In this document: positions 16,798 through 27,115 of the stretch, in pieces
Numbering within the stretch: the first letter of the stretch is position 1
Layout: each line of letters starts with the position of its first letter
NCBI GenBank assembly: GCA_028712795.1
Contig: JAQTPT010000017.1
Location: forward strand, 1 to 64,000
Direction of reading: 5' to 3'
From: Methylococcales bacterium
GTDB lineage: Bacteria; Pseudomonadota; Gammaproteobacteria; Methylococcales; Methylomonadaceae
DNA length: 64,000 nt
Position numbers and translations under genes: made by a program
The notes under the pieces: model-generated
What the model saw: only the letters and a program-made list of their open reading frames with translations
What the model was told of the DNA's origin: nothing
Databases searched by the model: none

Positions 16798-17599
16798 AAC
16801 GCGGCTTGTTTTAGGCATCGAATATGATGGCAGCGGTTTTTCAGGCTGGCAGTGGCAAACGCATCAGCGTAGTGTTCAGCAGGTGCTTGAGCAGGCTTTA
16901 TCGAAAGTCGCCAACCATCCGGTTACCGTGCAGTGTGCTGGTCGAACCGATACCGGTGTCCATGCACTTGAGCAGGTTGTACATTTTGATGTCACAATTG
17001 AGCGCGAGCTTCATGCCTGGATGCTGGGCGGTAATAGTAACCTGCCGGATGACGTCAGAATCACCTGGGTTAAAAAGGCGGTGGATGATTTTCACGCAAG
17101 ATACAGCGCAATTGCGCGTTTTTATCGTTATGTTATTCTTAATCGTCCCGTTAAATCAGCGTTGTTGCGTAAGCAAGTGACTTGGTGTCACGCGCCGCTT
17201 GATGTGGAAAAAATGCATCAGGCCGCGCAACATCTTATAGGTAAGCATGATTTTTCCTCATTTCGTGCTCAAGGCTGTCAATCCAAAAGCCCCTGCCGGG
17301 CGATGTACTTTATTGATGTTTACCGTGATGATGACAAGGTCATTATCGATATTTCCGCTAATGCTTTTTTGCATCACATGGTTAGAAATATTGCCGGAGT
17401 ATTGATGGATATAGGCGCTGGTAAGCAACATCTCAGTTGGACACAAGAGTTGCTTGACATCAAATGCCGAAAATTGGGCGGAATTACTGCACCGCCTGAC
17501 GGCTTGTATCTGGGGGCGGTTTATTATCCCGAGCATTACGGTATTAACAAACATCCGGTGTTTGAAAAATTGCCGGATGATGCCAAACGGCATGACTAA
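16790..17599 (+). CDS. truA: tRNA pseudouridine(38-40) synthase
   Basis: A 269-residue enzyme converting U38-U40 in the anticodon arm of tRNA to pseudouridine. The catalytic Asp54 lies in CAGRTDTGVHA. FHARYSAIARFYRY and FLHHMVRNIAGVLMDIG are the other family motifs. The ATG at 16790 is chosen because the protein then starts MNKTRLVLGIEYDGSGFSGW, as in the family; the frame is open further upstream. It overlaps the L,D-transpeptidase gene by eight bases. Confidence 0.95.
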   Translation: MNKTRLVLGIEYDGSGFSGWQWQTHQRSVQQVLEQALSKVANHPVTVQCAGRTDTGVHALEQVVHFDVTIERELHAWMLGGNSNLPDDVRITWVKKAVDDFHARYSAIARFYRYVILNRPVKSALLRKQVTWCHAPLDVEKMHQAAQHLIGKHDFSSFRAQGCQSKSPCRAMYFIDVYRDDDKVIIDISANAFLHHMVRNIAGVLMDIGAGKQHLSWTQELLDIKCRKLGGITAPPDGLYLGAVYYPEHYGINKHPVFEKLPDDAKRHD

Positions 17600-17722
17600 A
17601 CAGTGCAACCCGGATAAGTTTTATCCTGCTTTAATACCTAAACCGCCTTGGACCAGTTTATTTGCAATTAGCCAGATTTCAAGTAGATTATGTTTTTTAA
17701 CAACCCAATTAAAATTTAAGTT

Positions 17723-18496
17723 ATGAACAACTTTTTATCTTTCCAAATTCATGGTGGCGCCGACCACGACGGCGGTGTTGTGGAAAGTGTTTCAAGCCTG
17801 TTGGGTTTTTTTGAAAACCTTTCAACTCAAGGGCCGGGGGATATTTTCTCCTCAATATTGCCGGGAATTGCCGGGATGGATAACATTCACCCCTTACTGG
17901 TGCATTTTCCCATCGCATTTTTATCGGCTTTTTTTGTTTTAGATTTAGTTGCCACACTGGCAAAAAAACAGCAATGGCGCAGTGTTGCCAGTTGGTTTCT
18001 TTATTTTGGCACGGTCGCCGCCTTATTCACCGTTATTGCCGGTCTTATTGCCGCGGAATCTGTAGCGCACGGGCAAAATGTTCATGAGATTATGGAGCGT
18101 CATGAACAGATTGGCATATCAATCCTTTCTACGGCAGTATTGCTGTCAATCTGGAGAATAAAAAGTGGCATCCTGCCCAAGGGTGGCGCTAACAATTTTT
18201 TTCTTTTTCTTACGGCATTATTGTGCCTGCTTATCATGCTGGGCGCTGATTTGGGCGGCTTAATGGTTTATAAATATGGCGTAGCCGTTGCAGCAGCGCC
18301 AGTCTCTGAAGATAGTTATAACCATGTTCATGATCATTCGAACATGGATGTTTCCAAGCCTGATGAAACTCATGACAATGTGGATGCCCAGGCTCCGACA
18401 GCCACCCCTATAAAAACAGATGCCCAAATTCCACCAGAAGTCCCTGACGATGCTCATGTCCATAAACATCATCACGACCATAAGCACCCGCATTAA
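17723..18496 (+). CDS. DUF2231 membrane protein with histidine-rich tail
   Basis: A 257-residue protein. The core (residues about 50-190) has the DUF2231 pattern: [15 protein letters not shown], a helix, [24 protein letters not shown], and [14 protein letters not shown]. Four membrane helices are expected. The C-terminal 60 residues are polar and His/Asp-rich ([22 protein letters not shown]), which suggests metal binding, probably in the periplasm. DUF2231 proteins have no established biochemical role. The gene appears monocistronic, 120 bases after truA. Confidence 0.8.
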   Translation: MNNFLSFQIHGGADHDGGVVESVSSLLGFFENLSTQGPGDIFSSILPGIAGMDNIHPLLVHFPIAFLSAFFVLDLVATLAKKQQWRSVASWFLYFGTVAALFTVIAGLIAAESVAHGQNVHEIMERHEQIGISILSTAVLLSIWRIKSGILPKGGANNFFLFLTALLCLLIMLGADLGGLMVYKYGVAVAAAPVSEDSYNHVHDHSNMDVSKPDETHDNVDAQAPTATPIKTDAQIPPEVPDDAHVHKHHHDHKHPH

Positions 18497-18601
18497 TCAA
18501 GTTGGATTCCTTATTATTTAGGTGGCCTGAGAAAAGAAAGCCCATCAAGCAAAAACAAGCCAAGTGATTCGTACTGCAAAATTACACAAGACGGAGATGT
18601 C

Positions 18602-19711
18602 ATGAAAACCAGCCTATCTTTTATATTTATCGTTAATTTGGGACTATTGGCACTCAATATTTCTGCCGAAACAAAGCAGCAATCAACCGTTACAGCAAAA
18701 TCTGTCAATGAGTCCGTTGCCACCTTTGCCGGTGGCTGCTTTTGGTGTACGGAATCGGATTTCGAAAAATTACCGGGCGTAAAGGAAGTTATTTCTGGTT
18801 TTAGTGGCGGGCATGTTGCCAACCCCAGTTACGAGGCTGTTTCAATGGGATCAACGGGACACGTAGAAAGTGTCCAGGTTTATTACGACCCAAAATTAAT
18901 CAGTTATGAAGCCCTGCTTGATGCTTTCTGGCGCATGATCAATCCAACTGACAATGAGGGTCAGTTTGTCGACCGGGGCAACCAGTACCGCCCGTTGATT
19001 TTTTATCATACCGATGAACAAAAAGAACAGGCTGAACGCTCCCGCCAATTATTGAATGAGTCAAAACGCTACAAAGCACCCGTTAATACCGAAATAAGAA
19101 AATTTGAGAGTTTTTATCCCGCTGAAGAATATCATCAGGATTATTACAAAAAGAACCCCATCCGCTATAAATACTACCGCTTTCGATCAGGCCGTGATCA
19201 GTACCTGGAAAAAACCTGGGGCGATGATTTACATTTAAAAGCCGGCCATGAAAAGACCGGCACCCAATACAGTAAACCGGCTGATGACGTTTTACGCAAA
19301 ACGCTAACACCGTTGCAATATCAGGTGACACAAGAAGAAGCCACGGAACCGCCGTTTAAAAATGCCTACTGGGAAGAAAAGCGGGACGGTATTTATGTGG
19401 ACGTTGTCACGGGTGAACCACTGTTTTCATCCAGGGATAAATATGATTCAGGCACCGGTTGGCCCAGTTTTTCGCGCCCGCTAGTTCCTGAGAATATCAT
19501 TAAAAAAGAGGATGTTCTGCTGATCATTCCGCGCACGGAAGTCCGCAGCCGTTATGGCGATTCACATCTGGGTCATGTCTTCACTGACGGCCCCAAACCG
19601 ACCGGACTACGGTATTGTATGAACTCCGCTGCGTTGCGGTTCATTCCTGTAGAGGAAATGGAAGCGGCAGGCTACGGGAAGTATTTGGGGGAATTTCAAT
19701 CGGGTAAGTAA
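18602..19711 (+). CDS. msrAB: Secreted bifunctional methionine sulfoxide reductase MsrA-MsrB
   Basis: A 369-residue protein with an N-terminal signal peptide (residues 1-22, ending ALNISA). The MsrA domain has the catalytic [11 protein letters not shown] (Cys46) and repairs Met-S-sulfoxide. The MsrB domain has [11 protein letters not shown] and the catalytic [11 protein letters not shown], and repairs Met-R-sulfoxide. The zinc-binding cysteines of many MsrB enzymes are absent ([14 protein letters not shown]), as in the non-zinc type. The signal peptide places repair in the periplasm. No DsbD-like thioredoxin domain is fused or adjacent. A strong terminator follows. Confidence 0.94.
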   Translation: MKTSLSFIFIVNLGLLALNISAETKQQSTVTAKSVNESVATFAGGCFWCTESDFEKLPGVKEVISGFSGGHVANPSYEAVSMGSTGHVESVQVYYDPKLISYEALLDAFWRMINPTDNEGQFVDRGNQYRPLIFYHTDEQKEQAERSRQLLNESKRYKAPVNTEIRKFESFYPAEEYHQDYYKKNPIRYKYYRFRSGRDQYLEKTWGDDLHLKAGHEKTGTQYSKPADDVLRKTLTPLQYQVTQEEATEPPFKNAYWEEKRDGIYVDVVTGEPLFSSRDKYDSGTGWPSFSRPLVPENIIKKEDVLLIIPRTEVRSRYGDSHLGHVFTDGPKPTGLRYCMNSAALRFIPVEEMEAAGYGKYLGEFQSGK

Positions 19712-19749
19712 GTAAAGCAATTAGCACAAAATACTCCCCCTATAAAAGT

Positions 19750-19809
19750 CGCCACAGATTCACTGATTATGCAAAGGTTAATCTGTGAATCTGCGGCGGT
19801 TCATTTTTT
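19750..19809 (+). terminator. Rho-independent terminator after msrAB
   Basis: The arms CGCCACAGATTCAC (19750-19763) and GTGAATCTGCGGCG (19785-19798) form a 14-bp stem with one mismatch. The inner GATTA/TAATC also pairs. T-rich sequence with six consecutive T (19804-19809) follows. It lies between convergent genes and may serve both. Confidence 0.8.
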
Positions 19810-19835
19810 CTCGTTTCCTAAGCTGACGCTATAGC

Positions 19836-20252
19836 TTAATGGCTCACCTGGGCAATCCAGTCTTGCAGATTATAGTAATTGGTGATGCGGGCAACTTTAT
19901 TGCCACGGATTTCAAAAAATGCACCCGCAGGTAACCGATAGGTTTGTCCTTTTGCGGCAGGAAGACCTTCATCCGTTTTAATATATTCGCCCAAGACCAC
20001 AAATTCAGCGGCAGCGCGTTTGCCGTCCTCTGTCGCCATGATAACCATGTCAACCAGTTTCTCTCTGTAGTTATAATTCATACACGCCATAAACTGGGTA
20101 AAGGCTTCTTTGCCAATTTCCCGTTTACCTTGATTAATATCATGTATCACATCGTCCGTGAGCAAATTCAAAAAAGTATCCATATCGCCGCCATTAAAAG
20201 CTGCGTAATAGCGTTCTACGAGGTTAATGCTGTCCTGTTGGTTCATTATCAT
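19836..20252 (-). CDS. SnoaL-like (NTF2-fold) protein
   Basis: A 138-residue protein of the ketosteroid-isomerase-like/SnoaL group: VERYYAAFNGGDMDTFLNLL near the start, DDVIHDINQG, then a strand-rich second half ending GNKVARITNYYNLQDWIAQV. This fold is used by isomerases, cyclases and non-enzymatic proteins, so a function cannot be assigned. It is isolated, transcribed towards msrAB. Confidence 0.75.
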   Translation of the reverse strand: MIMNQQDSINLVERYYAAFNGGDMDTFLNLLTDDVIHDINQGKREIGKEAFTQFMACMNYNYREKLVDMVIMATEDGKRAAAEFVVLGEYIKTDEGLPAAKGQTYRLPAGAFFEIRGNKVARITNYYNLQDWIAQVSH

Positions 20253-20341
20253 TCCAAAGTTAAATAAAAATAAGTGGGTCGTATATTATAGTTAAAGGCC
20301 GATTTTACCTTTACTTTTTTAACAAAGCGGTTGAGCTGGCA

Positions 20342-22009
20342 TCAATCCTTTCCCCACACGCCCTCTCGCAACGTCACTGTCCTGTTAAAAACCAGCTTAC
20401 CGTTAACACTGTCCACTGCATCCAGGCAAAAATAGCCCGTTCTTTCAAACTGATAGCGGCTCTCTGGCGGCGCTTTGGCCAGACTGGCTTCTACCCGGCA
20501 ACCGTTAAGAACTTCCAATGAATCAGGATTGATAACATCCAGGAAGTTCTCTTCATTATCTGGATTAGGCACTGTAAACAGACGGTCATACAATCGCACT
20601 TCGGCAGGGTGTGCATGCTGCTCGGAAACCCAGTGAATAACGCCCTTGACCTTGCGGCCTTCCGGATTTTTGCCCAGCGTGTCGGGATCATAAGTGCATC
20701 GCAACTCAGTCACAAGCCCATCCGCATTTTTGATTACTTCGTTACATTTAATAACATAAGAGCCACGCAAGCGGACTTCACCGCCTGCGATCAAGCGCTT
20801 GAATTTGGGCGGCGGTATTTCGGTAAAATCATCCTGTTCAATCAGCACAACCCTGGAAAACGGCACGTTGCGCTTGCCCAGTTCAGAACGCTGCGGGTGA
20901 TTGCTTATTTCCAGCTGTTCTACCCGGCCTTCCGGGTAATTGTCTATCACCACGCGCAACGGTTGTAAAACCGCCATAACCCTTAGCGCATTTTCGTTTA
21001 AGTCTTCACGAATACAATATTCCAGAACGCCCATTTCTATCCATGAGTTTTGCTTGGTGACGCCGATGCGTTCGCAAAAATCCCGTATCGCTTTGGGCGT
21101 AAAGCCCGCGCGGCGCAATCCGGCAATCGTGGGCATACGCGGATCATCCCAGCCATGCACATGTTTTTCCATAACCAACTGGTTAAGTTTTCGCTTACTG
21201 ACAATCGTGTATTCCAATTGCAATCTGGCAAATTCTATTTGTTGGGGATGGCAGGGGGTTTGCAGTTGTTCAAGCACCCAATCATAAAGCGGGCGGTGAT
21301 CTTCAAATTCCAGGGTACATAAGGAATGGGTGATGCCTTCAATGGCATCAGAAAGACAGTGTGTGTAATCGTACATAGGGTAAATGCACCAGGCATCGCC
21401 GGTGCGGTGATGAAATATGCGGCGAATCCGATAAATGGCAGGGTCACGCATGTTGATATTGGGTGATGCCATGTCAATTTTGGCTCTCAACACAAACTGG
21501 CCATCAGCAAATTCTCCGGCACGCATACGTTGAAATAAATCAAGATTTTCGGCAATTGAACGGTTGCGGTCAGGGCTTTCTTTGCCGGGTTCTGTCAAGG
21601 TGCCGCGATAAGCCCTGATTTGATCAGCCGATAAACTATCCACATAGGCCTGGCCTTGCTCGATTAATTGCACTGCGTATTCGTAAAGCTGTTCAAAATA
21701 ATCGGAGGCATGATGCAATTCGGCCCATTCAAAACCCAACCATTGCACATCCTTTTCAATTGCTTCCATGTATTCTATGTTTTCTTTTTCAGGATTGGTG
21801 TCGTCAAAACGCAAATTACACGTACCATTAAATTCGGCGGCAATGCCAAAATTAAGACAAATTGATTTAGCGTGACCAATATGCAAATAACCATTGGGTT
21901 CGGGCGGAAATCGGGTAGCGACCATACTCTTGTTTTTGTTTTCTTTAAGATCATTGATAATGATCTGACGAATAAAATTTGCCGAAGGTTGGTTATCGTT
22001 TGTGGACAT
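20342..22009 (-). CDS. glnS: Glutaminyl-tRNA synthetase
   Basis: A 555-residue class I synthetase. The HIGH motif is [14 protein letters not shown], the KMSKS-like motif is [11 protein letters not shown], and MRDPAIYRI and [14 protein letters not shown] are GlnRS/GluRS signatures. The C-terminal anticodon-binding beta barrels are complete. The length matches the bacterial enzyme. Its presence implies direct charging of tRNA-Gln. The gene lies downstream of tusA on the same strand, with a hairpin-containing gap between them. Confidence 0.97.
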   Translation of the reverse strand: MSTNDNQPSANFIRQIIINDLKENKNKSMVATRFPPEPNGYLHIGHAKSICLNFGIAAEFNGTCNLRFDDTNPEKENIEYMEAIEKDVQWLGFEWAELHHASDYFEQLYEYAVQLIEQGQAYVDSLSADQIRAYRGTLTEPGKESPDRNRSIAENLDLFQRMRAGEFADGQFVLRAKIDMASPNINMRDPAIYRIRRIFHHRTGDAWCIYPMYDYTHCLSDAIEGITHSLCTLEFEDHRPLYDWVLEQLQTPCHPQQIEFARLQLEYTIVSKRKLNQLVMEKHVHGWDDPRMPTIAGLRRAGFTPKAIRDFCERIGVTKQNSWIEMGVLEYCIREDLNENALRVMAVLQPLRVVIDNYPEGRVEQLEISNHPQRSELGKRNVPFSRVVLIEQDDFTEIPPPKFKRLIAGGEVRLRGSYVIKCNEVIKNADGLVTELRCTYDPDTLGKNPEGRKVKGVIHWVSEQHAHPAEVRLYDRLFTVPNPDNEENFLDVINPDSLEVLNGCRVEASLAKAPPESRYQFERTGYFCLDAVDSVNGKLVFNRTVTLREGVWGKD

Positions 22010-22053
22010 GTGTTCTTAAATGAATTGAAGAGTTATTAAAATCTATTTAAAAA

Positions 22054-22078
22054 TTCAAGGTGAAAGTTTCACCTTGAA
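22054..22078. repeat. Perfect 12-bp palindrome between tusA and glnS
   Basis: TTCAAGGTGAAA, one central G, then TTTCACCTTGAA. The right arm continues into ACCTTGAACCTTATAACC, closely matching the right-flank repeat of the S23 cassette (6915-6942). It may be a solo remnant of the same repeat family, and it can also act as a transcript-end hairpin for tusA. Confidence 0.65.
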
Positions 22079-22091
22079 CCTTATAACCTGA

Positions 22092-22322
22092 CTATTTCTT
22101 TTTGATATAAAAAATCTGCTTATCGTTATCTTTTATGAACTCAATGATTTTATGGCCCGCTTGGTTAGTATAAACACCAAAATCCAAATGCGCGGCTGGG
22201 TCGGTTGCAATGACTTTAACCACATCGCCGCTGTCCATTCCCATCAACATTTTTTTTAGGCGCAATAACGGCAAGGGACACATTAAACCGCTGGCATCAA
22301 CTTCCTGGTTAAATTCAATCAT
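22092..22322 (-). CDS. tusA: TusA-family sulfur carrier protein
   Basis: A 76-residue protein with the family motif CPLPLLRLKK, where the Cys carries the persulfide. The N-terminus is VDASGLMCPLPL and the two-layer fold continues with GDVVKVIATDPAAHLDF. TusA-like proteins relay sulfur for tRNA thiolation or other sulfur metabolism. cysG is divergent next to it, with start codons about 75 bases apart. Confidence 0.92.
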   Translation of the reverse strand: MIEFNQEVDASGLMCPLPLLRLKKMLMGMDSGDVVKVIATDPAAHLDFGVYTNQAGHKIIEFIKDNDKQIFYIKKK

Positions 22323-22398
22323 TTTTTTAGTTACTCAACTTAACGATGGATTGCTTATAATACCATCCCCCAATGAATCTACGAATCACTGTAACAAA

Positions 22399-23793
22399 AT
22401 GGATTATTTTCCCGTTTTTGTAAAACTTAAAGATCAGGATTGCCTGGTTGTCGGCGCCGGTGAAATAGCCGCCCGCAAGATTGAACTTTTAGCCCGCGCA
22501 GGCGCAAGAATAACGGTGGTCGCCAAACACATCAGCCATCAAGTAGCCATGATGGAGGGGCCTTACCCGTTAACTTTACTGCAAAAACCTTTTGTTCCAA
22601 CTGATCTGCGCGGTTTCAGACTGGTCGTGTCGGCGACAGATAATATGGAAACCAATCAATTAGTCGCCAAGTCAGCCGCGGAACAACATATTTTAGTCAA
22701 TGTGGTTGATAACCCCGATTTATGCAGCTTTATTTTTCCGGCCATTATTGACCGATCACCCATTATTGCCGCCGTATCTTCCGGCGGGGCTGCGCCGGTT
22801 TTATCCAGGCTGCTCAGGGCCAGGATAGAAAGCATAATTCCTCCCGCCTACGGGCGGCTGGCGCAGCTTGCTAATAAATTTAGAACTGAGGTTAAAACCC
22901 ATATCAAAGTACCCGCTCAAAGAAGAATTTTCTGGGAAAATATTTTTCAAGGTTCTGTAGCTGAATTGATTTTCGCTGGCAATGAACAAGGTGCTGAACA
23001 ACAATTACAGCAAGTTCTTAGAAAACAAAAAGACAGCATTAGCGGGGGTGAAGTCTATTTGATAGGCGCGGGGCCTGGTGCGCCGGATTTATTAACGTTT
23101 CGCGCCTTACGGCTGATGCAGCAGGCCGATGTCATTGTCTACGATCATCTGGTGTCCCCGGAAATCATCGATTTGGCGCGCCGGGACTCAAAAAAAATTT
23201 ATGTCGGTAAGGAGCGGCAAAAACACACCCTGCCGCAGGAATCCATCAATACCCTGCTTGCGGATCTGGCCAAAACAGGAAAACGGGTGGCCCGGTTAAA
23301 AGGCGGCGATCCTTTCATCTTTGGTCGCGGGGGCGAGGAAATTGAGACGTTAATGCAACAGGGCATCAATTTTCAGGTTGTGCCTGGGATTACGGCGGCT
23401 TCAGGTTGTGCAACTTATGCGGGGATTCCGCTAACGCATCGGGATCACGCACAATCCTGTACTTTCGTCACCGGACACCTGAAAGATAATTCCATTAATT
23501 TAAACTGGACACAACTTGCCGCGCCTAACCAAACCATCGTCATCTATATGGGCTTGGTGGGACTGGAAAAAATATGCGAGTCTTTAATTACCCACGGCAG
23601 CCCAAAAGATTTGCCTATTGCTCTTATACAGCAAGGCACTACAGTTAATCAGCGAGTCATTACCGGGACTCTGGAAACCTTACCTGCGACCATCGCCTGC
23701 TTGAACATCCAACCGCCTACGCTAATTATTATTGGCACTGTTGTGACCCTGCATGACAAACTCAAGTGGTTTCATGGTAGCCATGCAGACTAA
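22399..23793 (+). CDS. cysG: Siroheme synthase (trifunctional)
   Basis: A 464-residue protein with two modules. The N-terminal precorrin-2 dehydrogenase/ferrochelatase (residues about 1-210) has the Rossmann motif CLVVGAGEIAARKIELLARAG. The C-terminal uroporphyrinogen-III methyltransferase has EVYLIGAGPGAPDLLTFRAL, ARLKGGDPFIFGRGGEE and VVPGITAASGCATYAGIPLT. Siroheme is the cofactor of assimilatory sulfite and nitrite reductases, which fits the cysD/cysN genes earlier in the window. I use the ATG at 22399 (MDYFPVFVKLKDQ). The frame is open upstream, but that part runs through tusA on the other strand and is not conserved. Confidence 0.96.
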   Translation: MDYFPVFVKLKDQDCLVVGAGEIAARKIELLARAGARITVVAKHISHQVAMMEGPYPLTLLQKPFVPTDLRGFRLVVSATDNMETNQLVAKSAAEQHILVNVVDNPDLCSFIFPAIIDRSPIIAAVSSGGAAPVLSRLLRARIESIIPPAYGRLAQLANKFRTEVKTHIKVPAQRRIFWENIFQGSVAELIFAGNEQGAEQQLQQVLRKQKDSISGGEVYLIGAGPGAPDLLTFRALRLMQQADVIVYDHLVSPEIIDLARRDSKKIYVGKERQKHTLPQESINTLLADLAKTGKRVARLKGGDPFIFGRGGEEIETLMQQGINFQVVPGITAASGCATYAGIPLTHRDHAQSCTFVTGHLKDNSINLNWTQLAAPNQTIVIYMGLVGLEKICESLITHGSPKDLPIALIQQGTTVNQRVITGTLETLPATIACLNIQPPTLIIIGTVVTLHDKLKWFHGSHAD

Positions 23794-23938
23794 AAACGTT
23801 AAAGACTCTATGTGAATCGTAGCGTGTGATCTGATAGTCTAGTGTTAATAAGTAGTGTCCATTTTGTTTTTTCAGCTTATTTTACAGGAGTATGATGCTT
23901 GAATATAAATCACGAACTTCCGGTTTGTTGTGCTAGCC

Positions 23939-24916
23939 TTACCGTATCGTAAATTTTAAAGCCTCCAATATTACATTTTCGTCAGCACCTGATTTACTGA
24001 TATTTTCACTGATATATCGGCGCCACCCTCTTGCGCCCGGCTCGCCATGAAAAAGACCTAAAATATGCCGGGATACGCTATTTAAACGGACTTCGGTTTT
24101 GAGCTGTTCCTGAATATACGGGATTAATAACGCTACAATCGTATGGCGTGAAAGCGGTTCGCTAACCGAACCAAAAAAACGCCTGTCAACATCCGCCATT
24201 ATATAGGGATTGTGATAAGCCTCCCGGCCCATCATGACACCATCAACATGCTTCAGCATTTCTTCAGCCTGATCCAATGACGTGATGCCGCCGTTAATGA
24301 TAATTTCCAACTGCGGAAAATCTTTTTTCAGTTGGTAGACCAGATCATAACGCAACGGCGGTATTTCACGGTTTTGCTTGGGCGATAAGCCGCTTAACCA
24401 GGCTTTTCTGGCATGGACAATAAACGTATGGCAGCCGGCATTGGCAACCGTTGCAATAAAATGCGCCAGCTCCGGGTAAGACTCACGCTCATCAATACCG
24501 ATTCTTGATTTAACGGTGACCGGAATTGCAACTGCCTGGGACATCGCCGCAATACATTCAGCCACCAGTTCCGGCTCAGCCATTAAACAGGCTCCAAATC
24601 GGCCATTTTGAACCCGGTCACTGGGGCAGCCGACATTTAAATTCACTTCTGTGTAACCATAGTCTTCAACCATCTTGGCACAAATAGCCAAGTCATGGGG
24701 ATTACTGCCTCCCAATTGAAAAGCAACCGGATTTTCCAGCGGCATGTGTTGCAAAAAACGGTGATGATCTCCGTGAATTAACGCCCCGGTCGTAACCATC
24801 TCAGTATACAAAACCGCGTGTTGTGAAATTAGCCGATGAAAAAAACGGCAATGCCTATCTGTCCAGTCGAGCATCGGGGCAACGCAAAAGCAGTGTGAAG
24901 GTTTATAAGTATTCAA
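23939..24916 (-). CDS. dusA: tRNA-dihydrouridine(20/20a) synthase
   Basis: A 325-residue flavoenzyme that reduces U20/U20a of tRNA. It starts [20 protein letters not shown], typical of DusA. The catalytic cysteine is in [15 protein letters not shown] (near residue 100), and the FMN site includes [15 protein letters not shown] and [13 protein letters not shown]. Length is normal for DusA. It is a single gene. Confidence 0.95.
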   Translation of the reverse strand: MNTYKPSHCFCVAPMLDWTDRHCRFFHRLISQHAVLYTEMVTTGALIHGDHHRFLQHMPLENPVAFQLGGSNPHDLAICAKMVEDYGYTEVNLNVGCPSDRVQNGRFGACLMAEPELVAECIAAMSQAVAIPVTVKSRIGIDERESYPELAHFIATVANAGCHTFIVHARKAWLSGLSPKQNREIPPLRYDLVYQLKKDFPQLEIIINGGITSLDQAEEMLKHVDGVMMGREAYHNPYIMADVDRRFFGSVSEPLSRHTIVALLIPYIQEQLKTEVRLNSVSRHILGLFHGEPGARGWRRYISENISKSGADENVILEALKFTIR

Positions 24917-25198
24917 AGTAGTTTAAAGGTAGGTGGATTCAACTCCGAAGTTCAATCCTGGTGCTCATGTATCTTCTTGCAATGTGTCAGCAAAAAATGC
25001 CGTATAGGGTGTTTTTAAATTTGAGTGTTTTTCGAGAGAGATGGTTGAGCTTATTCAAGAAAGTCTCGACTTTGTCGTCAGTTATGTTCTCAAAACTGTT
25101 CCTTTGGGAATGTATTGTCTATTCAAACCTTAAACAACTAAGTAAGTACAATCGAAAATAAGAAGAAAGATACTTAATAAAAAATGGCTGAGTATATA
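24917..25198. other. Intergenic region upstream of dusA
   Basis: About 280 bases holding the dusA promoter. A 66-codon plus-strand frame (24961-25161) has no recognisable product. It abuts the palindromic element that starts at 25199. Confidence 0.35.
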
Positions 25199-25358
25199 AG
25201 GCGATTTCCAAGAATGAATATACCCAAATTGTGCAGGATTTTTATTCATTTTCAAGGCGTTAAAAGGGACGCATAGCAAGCTATGTAACCCTTTTTACAA
25301 CGCAGAAAAGGGTTAAAAAGACCAGCAAGTTGGGTATATTCTTCGCCGGAAATCGCCT
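25199..25358. mobile_element. MITE-like element of about 160 bp with 29-bp terminal inverted repeats
   Basis: The left end, AAGGCGATTTCC...GAATATACCCAA (25199-25227), is mirrored at the right end, TTGGGTATATTC...GGAAATCGCCT (25330-25358). The ends match apart from two or three positions. The interior contains a second inverted repeat (GTTAAAAGGG.../...AACCCTTTT) and no coding frame. A half copy of the same end lies at 59050 after rnhA. This is the form of a non-autonomous transposable element. Target-site duplication is not obvious. Confidence 0.75.
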
Positions 25359-25360
25359 AA

Positions 25361-25390
25361 GTGCAGGTGCGAATTTATTCGCGCCTGCAC
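25361..25390. repeat. 14-bp stem-loop next to the MITE
   Basis: GTGCAGGTGCGAAT, TT, ATTCGCGCCTGCAC is almost perfectly self-complementary with one G-T pair. It lies between the MITE and the 3' end of the minus-strand lipoprotein gene. It could be a transcript-end hairpin, but no T run follows on the minus strand. Confidence 0.55.
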
Positions 25391-25412
25391 TTTATGGATC
25401 AAATGGGATTAA

Positions 25413-25850
25413 TCAATAAAAGCCCATCCCGTCTCCTCCCATTCCGTATCCCATCGTGTCCCAATTCATAAATTCCTCCTCATTCATTTCAGCCGTCATT
25501 CGCTCTTCAGCGGCTAAATTCTGTTGCACTTGCAGTTGCTGGAATTTCTGGTAAGCCTGAGCCTGCCCCCAATAAAAGCATTGGCAGTTGGCAGCGTCTG
25601 CATAAATGTAATAAACCGCGCCGTCTTTTTGATGAGGGACTATTTTATTCTGGGTCAGCGTCTTAAGGTGAGCCAGCTTTGCGGGCGTATCGGCCAGGTT
25701 CATTTTAAAACCTGCCGCAGCCAATAATTGCTCTGTATCCTTGGCTTTTTGGGCTGACATCATAGCACAGGAGGATAATAATCCGGCCAAGAAAAAAGCA
25801 CCCAGGACTCTCGATAAGCGGAACGCATTTATATTTCTTTGTGTGTTCAT
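25413..25850 (-). CDS. Putative lipoprotein, unknown function
   Basis: A 145-residue protein with a lipoprotein signal: basic start, hydrophobic VLGAFFLAGLLSSC with the lipid-modified Cys near residue 28. The mature part has a helix (KAKDTEQLLAAAGFKMN), a small strand-rich segment (YYIYADAANCQCFYWG), a Gln-rich helix (AYQKFQQLQVQQNLAAEE) and a Met/Gly-rich tail (MGYGMGGDGMGFY). I do not recognise a named family. It is probably anchored in the outer membrane. The gene is isolated. Confidence 0.7.
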   Translation of the reverse strand: MNTQRNINAFRLSRVLGAFFLAGLLSSCAMMSAQKAKDTEQLLAAAGFKMNLADTPAKLAHLKTLTQNKIVPHQKDGAVYYIYADAANCQCFYWGQAQAYQKFQQLQVQQNLAAEERMTAEMNEEEFMNWDTMGYGMGGDGMGFY

Positions 25851-26600
25851 CAGGTAGTTCCTTTTTGTAGTTTAGAATCGTTAAGGATTTGGAAAACAAT
25901 TAAGCTTTGTTACACCTTCGATGACTGCATTTTTGCCTTGCCGCACTTTGGCTAGAAGACTGCGGCGCTGACCCGTTAATCACACCTCTAGTTTGTATAG
26001 CAGTTGAAGTTTCCCTTATTTTTTAGTATTCATAAGTTGTTATGCCAAGTCAAGCGTTAATGCTTGGTGCGATAAATAGAACGGTTTATATTCAAACAGC
26101 TTGAAGAAAAGCAGTAAGGTCTGTGCGTTTTATCATAATGCTGGCTAACATCGCCCGTTCAGGTTCTTTATAACTGCTCAGAGAAGTTCATCACTCCGGA
26201 GAGACCGTTATTTCAGTACAAACCTGGCGGGTGTCAGCAGCCGGTAATGGAGCATTAGCAAACGCTGCAGCTAGAGCTTGGGAATTCGGCAGCGCGAGGA
26301 GGCGACGCCAGTGGTGCCCGGCTTGAGTCTGTTCGGTCAGGTTCAAGCAGAACCTTGATCCGGCGGGGATGCGGAGATCGGACGGCATTGGCTGGCCAAA
26401 CCATCGTCCAGCGGCGAGCAGGTAAACCGTGAAGGCCCGCTGCTGCCTCAGTTCGTGCGCCAAGCAGGGCATCTACAAGCCTTGAAATATAAAATCCGGG
26501 ATAAAAGACAGGGCTCACTTCAAGGTTTTTTAGGGTTTGCAGGATTTAGGTGTAAAATCAATGAGGCATTTTAGGACGTTCAATGAAGCAAAAAGCCGTG
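25851..26600. other. Region without recognisable genes, partly GC-rich
   Basis: About 750 bases. Positions 26190-26520 are more GC-rich than the surroundings and open on the minus strand (frames around 26191-26518), but neither frame matches a family I know. I suspect a decayed fragment of foreign DNA next to the IS5 relic. Confidence 0.35.
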
Positions 26601-26609
26601 TCATTAAGG

Positions 26610-27115
26610 CGTTGTTGAATAAATCAAAAATTCGCCAAAGCCCCCCATTTCTAACGCTTATTAGAATTTTACGGATACAGGCATGCCTGGACTTGTCATT
26701 CGGTTGAGTGCAGACGCACTGATCCATGACTCGGTTTTTTGTTGCGGCAACACACGCGCTTTCATGGCGTTGCATAGCAAGCTCAACATAGCTTCGAAGG
26801 TTATAACCCGTTTTTCGCTGCCACGCTAAGCGGCCTTGTTCAGCAATGGTTTGAATATGCCGGTTTCGCTGTTTGTTGCCAGCGTCTGAACAAACTGCGT
26901 TATTGTGCGGCGGAACCACAACTTGCGCCTTGGGTTGCCTGTTTAAAACGGCTTGAGAAACCGGTTCGCCATCGTAGACGCCATCACCCAGGAAAGTATC
27001 GAAAGGGGTGGCAATTTTGGCAAGCAGATCCGGAACTGCAGAGGGATCACCCACTTACGGCGTGGAAAGTTCGCACGCCAGAACTTGATGATTTTCATCG
27101 ATCGCCTGGTCATCG
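26610..27115 (-). mobile_element. IS5-family transposase relic (C-terminal half)
   Basis: An IS end, GTTGTTGAATAAATC, is at 26610-26624. Read on the minus strand, the transposase part gives IDENHQVLACELSTP, an in-frame TAA, then VGDPSAVPDLLAKIATPFDT, FLGDGVYDGEPVSQAVL and GYNLRSYVELAMQR, typical of IS5 DDE transposases. After AMQRHES the frame shifts, and the N-terminal half is missing beyond about 27115. It is immobile. A homologous end fragment lies at 49690. Confidence 0.82.
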
